A DNA stretch of 9,896 nt, taken from assembly GCA_046582565.1 (NCBI GenBank), contig JAYGED010000045.1, positions 1-9,896 of the forward strand, read 5' to 3'. The position numbers and the translations under genes are program-made. Of this stretch, positions 6,605 to 9,896 are shown piece after piece. Position 1 is the first letter of the stretch. The number at the start of each line of letters is the position of its first letter. The notes beneath the pieces were generated by a model. That model was not told the origin of the DNA. It saw only the letters and a list, made by a program, of their open reading frames with translations, and ran no database searches. This DNA is from JAYGED01 sp046582565 (GTDB lineage: Bacteria; Pseudomonadota; Alphaproteobacteria; JAAXGF01).

Positions 6605-6630
6605 CTGGCCGGAGTCACGGCTCCGGCCAG
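6605..6630 (+). terminator. perfect GC-rich hairpin after the binding-protein gene
   Basis: CTGGCCGGAG (6605-6614) and CTCCGGCCAG (6621-6630) are exact reverse complements around a 6-base loop, 29 bases past the stop of the solute-binding protein gene. No T run follows, so it is probably not a full intrinsic terminator. A stem like this at the 3' end of a binding-protein gene often acts as a partial terminator or protects upstream mRNA from 3' exonucleases, so that the binding protein is made in excess. That role is inferred. It could also bound a separate aminotransferase transcript. Confidence 0.6.
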
Positions 6631-6708
6631 GCGAGCTAACGAACCAAACCTAATCGATACCGTTTGCATTGGGGAATCTCACCCCCGTGGCGGCCGTGGA
6701 ATCGGAAT

Positions 6709-6714
6709 GAGGGA
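6709..6714 (+). promoter_or_regulatory. ribosome-binding site that decides the aminotransferase start
   Basis: GAGGGA ends seven bases before ATG 6722, a good Shine-Dalgarno position. The upstream in-frame ATG at 6707 overlaps this element and would add only MREQA. The site therefore favours 6722, which also aligns the protein with E. coli GabT residue for residue. Confidence 0.6.
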
Positions 6715-6721
6715 ACAGGCA

Positions 6722-8029
6722 ATGAAAACCAACGATGAGATTTACCAACGCCGGGATGACAGCGTCGCCCGGGCCATCGCCTACTCGTCAACTTTTATCG
6801 CGGCCCGGGCCCAAGGCGGCGAAGTTTGGGATGTCGAGGGCAACCGCTTTATCGATTTCTGCGGTGGCATTGGATGCCAGAATGTCGGCCATGGTCATCC
6901 CAAGGTAATTGCCGCGATTGAAAAGCAGGCCCAGGCATTCACCCATACCTGCTTCCAGATCAGCCCCTATGAAAGTTACGTAGAGCTGGCGGAACGGATG
7001 AATGCACTGGCCCCCGGGGATTTCAAAAAGAAGTCGCTGTTTTTTTCGACCGGCGGCGAAGCCGTTGAAAACGCGATCAAAATTGCGCGCTACCACACCC
7101 GGCGCCCGGCGCTGATTACGTTCACCAACGGCTATCATGGCCGGTCTTATATGGGCATGGGCCTGAGTGCCCGGATAAATCCGTTCAAGGCCGGTTTTAG
7201 GCCGTTTCCCACGGAAATTTACCGCATCCCCTTTCCCGACGCCTATCACGGGATCACGCTTGACGACACAAAGCGTGCATTCGACACCTTGTTTCGAAGC
7301 GATATTGAACCCACACAGGTTGCGGCTGCCTTCTTTGAACCGGTCCAGGGAGAAGGCGGTTACAACATTGCCGATCCGGCGTTCATGGACTATCTGCGCG
7401 GACTTTGCGACGAGCATGGGATCGTCATGGTCGCGGATGAAATTCAGACCGGATTTGGCCGCGCCGGCAAGATGTTCGCCATGGAGCACTTCGGGGTTGC
7501 GCCCGATCTCACCTGCGTCGGGAAAAGCATGGGCGGAGGCCTTCCGTTGTCGGGCATTGTCGGGCGGGCCGATATCATCGATAGCGTCCCGCCGGGCGGC
7601 CTCGGCGGCACCTTCGGCGGAAATCCGGTCGCTTGCGCGGCGGCGCTCGCCGTGCTTGACGTGATCGCGGAAGAGAACCTGCTTGAGAAGGGCCTCGATC
7701 TGGGCGCTCACATCGATAAGCGCTTCAAGGAAATGGCCCTCAAGAATTCATGCAGTTGCATCGGCGATGTCCGGGCGCTGGGATGCATGAATGCGATTGA
7801 GATCGTTGACGACCGCGAGACACGCGAGCCCGCCGGCGACCTGACATCCGAAATCGTCAAGATCGCGCTCTCTAAAGGCTTGGTCCTGGTGACGGCGGGA
7901 CCGACGCGCAATGTCATCCGCGTGCTCGTTCCGCTGTCCACATCGAAGGAAATCGTCGACGAAGGCATGAGCATCATGGAGGCGTCTATCGGCGAAGCCA
8001 TGGCCCGGGCCACGCGTTCCGCCGCATAA
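6722..8029 (+). CDS. class III PLP aminotransferase, GabT-like (4-aminobutyrate type)
   Basis: Cytosolic pyridoxal-phosphate enzyme, probably moving the terminal amino group of 4-aminobutyrate or a similar omega-amino acid to 2-oxoglutarate and yielding a semialdehyde plus glutamate. It has 435 residues from ATG 6722 (E. coli GabT has 426). Counted from this start, the key GabT residues, as I recall them, fall at identical positions: I50, R141, E211 in the EPVQGEGG motif, D239 and Q242 in DEIQTGFG, the PLP-binding K268 in GKSMGGGLP, and T297 in GTFGG. The C-terminal arginine equivalent to GabT R398 is probably R400. E. coli V241 is I241 here. The 24-base gap to the dehydrogenase gene indicates co-transcription. 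No succinate-semialdehyde dehydrogenase is next to it, so the true substrate may not be 4-aminobutyrate. Class III specificity is hard to predict; taurine, beta-alanine, putrescine or 5-aminovalerate are alternatives. An upstream in-frame ATG at 6707 is possible. Confidence 0.9.
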   Translation: MKTNDEIYQRRDDSVARAIAYSSTFIAARAQGGEVWDVEGNRFIDFCGGIGCQNVGHGHPKVIAAIEKQAQAFTHTCFQISPYESYVELAERMNALAPGDFKKKSLFFSTGGEAVENAIKIARYHTRRPALITFTNGYHGRSYMGMGLSARINPFKAGFRPFPTEIYRIPFPDAYHGITLDDTKRAFDTLFRSDIEPTQVAAAFFEPVQGEGGYNIADPAFMDYLRGLCDEHGIVMVADEIQTGFGRAGKMFAMEHFGVAPDLTCVGKSMGGGLPLSGIVGRADIIDSVPPGGLGGTFGGNPVACAAALAVLDVIAEENLLEKGLDLGAHIDKRFKEMALKNSCSCIGDVRALGCMNAIEIVDDRETREPAGDLTSEIVKIALSKGLVLVTAGPTRNVIRVLVPLSTSKEIVDEGMSIMEASIGEAMARATRSAA

Positions 8030-8053
8030 GCATGGATCCAATAGGAACCAACG

Positions 8054-9178
8054 ATGAAGATTAAAGCCGCTGTCCTAAGGGATTCGGGAAAACCGCAGCC
8101 CTACGCAAACAGCCGTCCCTTGAGCATCGAGGAGATCGAGCTCGACCCCCCTGGGCGCGGTGAGGTGCTTATCCAAATCAAGGCCGCGGGTCTTTGCCAT
8201 TCGGATCTGGTTGCCATCAATGGTGAACGGGCCAAGCCGACGCCGATGGTCATCGGTCACGAAGCCGCCGGTGTTGTTGCCGAAGTGGGAACCGACGTCA
8301 GCGGCTTCGAGGTGGGAGACCATGTTGTGCCTTCATACGTGTCGAGTTGCGGCCGATGTGAAATGTGTCGAGAGGGCCGGCCCGCCCTGTGCCTGCCGGC
8401 ATCGAAGGCGAATATGGCCGGCACAATGATAGATGGTACAACCCGTCTTCATAAAGATGGCACCCGCATATTCCACCATTCGGGTGTGGCGGCGTTCGCC
8501 GAATTCGCGGTTATCTCACAAAACGCGCTGGTCAAGATAGACGCGAGCGTTCCTTTCGAGCAGGCCGCATTGTTTGGCTGCGCGGTGGTCACCGGTGTTG
8601 GGTCCGTGGTCAACACCGCGAACGTTCGTCCTGGCCAATCGATCGTCATCGTTGGCCTCGGCGGCGTCGGTTTAAGCGCCATGCTTGCGGCCATCGCCTC
8701 GGGCGCCGGCCGTGTTATCGCCGTCGATATCAATGACGACAAACTCCTGCTTGCCCGCCAGCTTGGCGCACATCATGCCTTCAACGCGAAGGCCGGAAAC
8801 TGTGTTGAGAGCATTCGAGCCGTCACCGACGGCGGTGCACACATAGCAATTGAAACGGCAGGTGCACCTATGGCCCTTGATATGGCCTACAAAGTGACCT
8901 GCCGGGGCGGAACCACCGTTGCCGCAGGCATGCCCGGTCCCGAAGCGTCAATCAAGCTGTCGCACTTAAGTCTTGTGGGCGAGGAGCGAACCCTTAAAGG
9001 CAGCTACATGGGCAGTTGCGTGCCAAGCCGGGATATCCCCCGCTATCTCGGGATGTTTCAAGACGGCAAACTTCCCATCGATCGGCTGACTAGCCATCAG
9101 ATTGAACTTGATGAATTGAATGAAGCCTTTGATCGACTGGTCGAAGGCTCCGTGGTTCGCCAAGTGCTGGTGTTGTAG
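8054..9178 (+). CDS. zinc-dependent alcohol dehydrogenase (MDR family, class III-like)
   Basis: Cytosolic NAD(P)-dependent oxidoreductase interconverting an alcohol and an aldehyde; 374 residues, the usual length for this class. Catalytic zinc ligands are C48 in GLCHSD, H69 with E70 in GHEAAG, and C176 in GCAVVTG. Structural zinc is held by C99, C102, C105 and C113. The Rossmann motif GLGGVG is at 201-206, and an acidic residue at the end of the second strand (D225 in VIAVD) favours NAD(H) over NADP(H). AGGAA at 8043-8047 lies six bases before the ATG. It follows the aminotransferase by 24 bases, so it may reduce that enzyme's semialdehyde to a hydroxy acid, or oxidise an amino alcohol to feed the pathway. 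FrmA-like formaldehyde or S-hydroxymethylglutathione oxidation is another option, attractive if the neighbouring URO-D-like protein takes part in demethylation. Confidence 0.92.
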   Translation: MKIKAAVLRDSGKPQPYANSRPLSIEEIELDPPGRGEVLIQIKAAGLCHSDLVAINGERAKPTPMVIGHEAAGVVAEVGTDVSGFEVGDHVVPSYVSSCGRCEMCREGRPALCLPASKANMAGTMIDGTTRLHKDGTRIFHHSGVAAFAEFAVISQNALVKIDASVPFEQAALFGCAVVTGVGSVVNTANVRPGQSIVIVGLGGVGLSAMLAAIASGAGRVIAVDINDDKLLLARQLGAHHAFNAKAGNCVESIRAVTDGGAHIAIETAGAPMALDMAYKVTCRGGTTVAAGMPGPEASIKLSHLSLVGEERTLKGSYMGSCVPSRDIPRYLGMFQDGKLPIDRLTSHQIELDELNEAFDRLVEGSVVRQVLVL

Positions 9179-9186
9179 GATAACCG

Positions 9187-9285
9187 ATGGCCCAGTTAGA
9201 CAAATTTGATGCGGTCTGCACGATCGTGGATGTTGTCAGGACTATCATTGGAACCGGGTACATGAAACGGGGCAGATCAGCATGA
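9187..9285 (+). CDS. 32-residue ORF coupled to the URO-D-like gene
   Basis: A short frame, ATG 9187 to TGA 9283-9285, encoding 32 residues (begins MAQLDKFDAV, ends MKRGRSA). AGGA at 9177-9180, overlapping the dehydrogenase stop, lies six bases before the ATG. The stop overlaps the next gene's start by four bases (ATGA). This geometry suggests real translation, as a leader that couples the dehydrogenase and URO-D-like genes or as a tiny protein. It has one cysteine and a weakly hydrophobic middle, and I recognise no family. It could instead be unselected spacer between the two genes. Confidence 0.4.
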   Translation: MAQLDKFDAVCTIVDVVRTIIGTGYMKRGRSA

Positions 9286-9896
9286 TCAGGATCGAAGACT
9301 ATTCCCACCCGGCCGGGCTTCACCTTCTTTCGCGGTGGCAAGCGGAAGATGTAGATGCCAAGCGGGAAATGACCGAAATCTTTGATGCTGCGATTGCTGG
9401 GGAATTCGATGCAAACTTTGCCGTGCCGGCACCGGCGAACGAAATTCATGCGACCGCTTCGGTACACATGCTGGCACTGGCGGTCCTGTTTGATCTATAC
9501 GGCATCCAGTCGGAGCAATATTACAATACCGACCCCTATCGTTATGTGCGAGCGAACCTGGCGGTCAGCCGTCTGCTGGGGATGAAGAAGTTTTACATGA
9601 CCTGGGCGCTCTATGCGCTGACCTGCGAACCGTTGGGCCAACTCATGATGTATCCGGATCGGTTTCCGCCAGGGGCCGATCCCGACACACCGCTGATCAA
9701 CAAGCAAAACTGGCGCGACCTGGAAACACCGGACTTCACGACGGGTGCGCCAAAAATCATTGACGACATCCTGCGCGTCACCGAGGAACTTACCGGTATC
9801 GGACCGCTTCTGCAGATCTCCGCACCCTACAGCCTGGCGGCCGATATCTACGGCCAGGAGCCTCTGCTGGGCGATGTGGTTAATGACCCTGACAAT
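9282..9896 (+). CDS. URO-D superfamily protein, possibly corrinoid methyltransferase-like (3' end beyond window)
   Basis: The frame is open from ATG 9282 to the window edge, giving 205 residues of a protein that is probably 350-400 long. Similarity to the uroporphyrinogen-decarboxylase superfamily is seen in YYNTDPYRYV at 80-89, the stretch leading to ETPD at 148-151, and PLLQISAPYSLAADIYG at 175-191. The last resembles the family's strand ending in gPfslA. The HemE signature with RQAGRY near the N-terminus is absent, so it is probably not the haem-pathway decarboxylase. MtaA/MtbA-type and related methyltransferases share this fold and act on methyl-corrinoid proteins. Their zinc-binding His/Cys motif would lie in the missing part, so that role is unverified. 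The start overlaps the 32-codon ORF by four bases and has only a weak ribosome-binding site. An in-frame TGA at 9207-9209 limits extension upstream. Confidence 0.72.
   Translation, partial: MIRIEDYSHPAGLHLLSRWQAEDVDAKREMTEIFDAAIAGEFDANFAVPAPANEIHATASVHMLALAVLFDLYGIQSEQYYNTDPYRYVRANLAVSRLLGMKKFYMTWALYALTCEPLGQLMMYPDRFPPGADPDTPLINKQNWRDLETPDFTTGAPKIIDDILRVTEELTGIGPLLQISAPYSLAADIYGQEPLLGDVVNDPDN

Noticed and set aside
6671..6685. GGGG...CCCC short inverted repeat before the aminotransferase gene
   Set aside because: A 4-bp stem with a 7-base loop is too small to support a riboswitch or attenuator call.
6788..7711. Open frame on the minus strand opposite the GabT-like gene
   Set aside because: It is a codon-bias shadow; the plus-strand product keeps all PLP active-site residues.
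9282..9896. HemE (haem-pathway uroporphyrinogen decarboxylase)
   Set aside because: The N-terminal RQAGRY substrate-binding signature is absent and the context is catabolic rather than haem biosynthesis.

Overview
The window looks like a chromosomal segment of a GC-rich proteobacterium. An alphaproteobacterium (rhizobial or Rhodospirillales-like) is my best guess. That rests on gene style: GC-rich third codon positions, a rhizobial-type insert in the ABC ATPase, and a LysR regulator divergent from a sugar-type ABC operon. It does not rest on any marker gene. No rRNA, tRNA, CRISPR array, insertion sequence or phage gene is visible.

Layout. At the left edge (1-550, minus) is the N-terminal part of a DMT/EamA-family drug/metabolite exporter, cut by the window end. 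Positions 551-1169 are sparse: one doubtful acidic ORF of about 70 residues (798-1007, minus), two weak inverted repeats and a weak candidate promoter. A LysR-type regulator follows (1170-2096, minus). Between it and the next gene lies a very AT-rich (about 26% G+C) divergent control region of about 126 bp with several dyads. From about 2223 to the right edge everything is on the plus strand and closely packed. The order is a MalK/UgpC-type ATPase, two MalF/MalG-type permeases, a UgpB-like solute-binding protein, a GabT-like class III aminotransferase, a zinc-dependent alcohol dehydrogenase, a 32-codon ORF, and the first 205 codons of a protein resembling the uroporphyrinogen-decarboxylase (URO-D) superfamily.

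How it fits together (inference). The LysR protein probably controls an uptake-and-catabolism operon. The four transporter genes import a small organic solute. The binding protein is related to glycerol-3-phosphate UgpB but seems to lack the phosphate-binding arginine, so the ligand is probably not glycerol-3-phosphate. The aminotransferase keeps the E. coli GabT active-site residues at the same numbers, which suggests an omega-amino acid is converted to a semialdehyde. The dehydrogenase could interconvert that aldehyde and an alcohol. The URO-D-like protein lacks the HemE N-terminal signature and more probably belongs to the corrinoid-linked methyltransferase side of the superfamily. That hints at an N- or O-methylated substrate.

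The most unusual points are these. The ATPase has no ATG, GTG or TTG at its natural start but an ATC with an ideal ribosome-binding site. Both permeases carry a cysteine pair in predicted periplasmic loops. A tiny ORF is translationally linked between the dehydrogenase and the URO-D-like gene.
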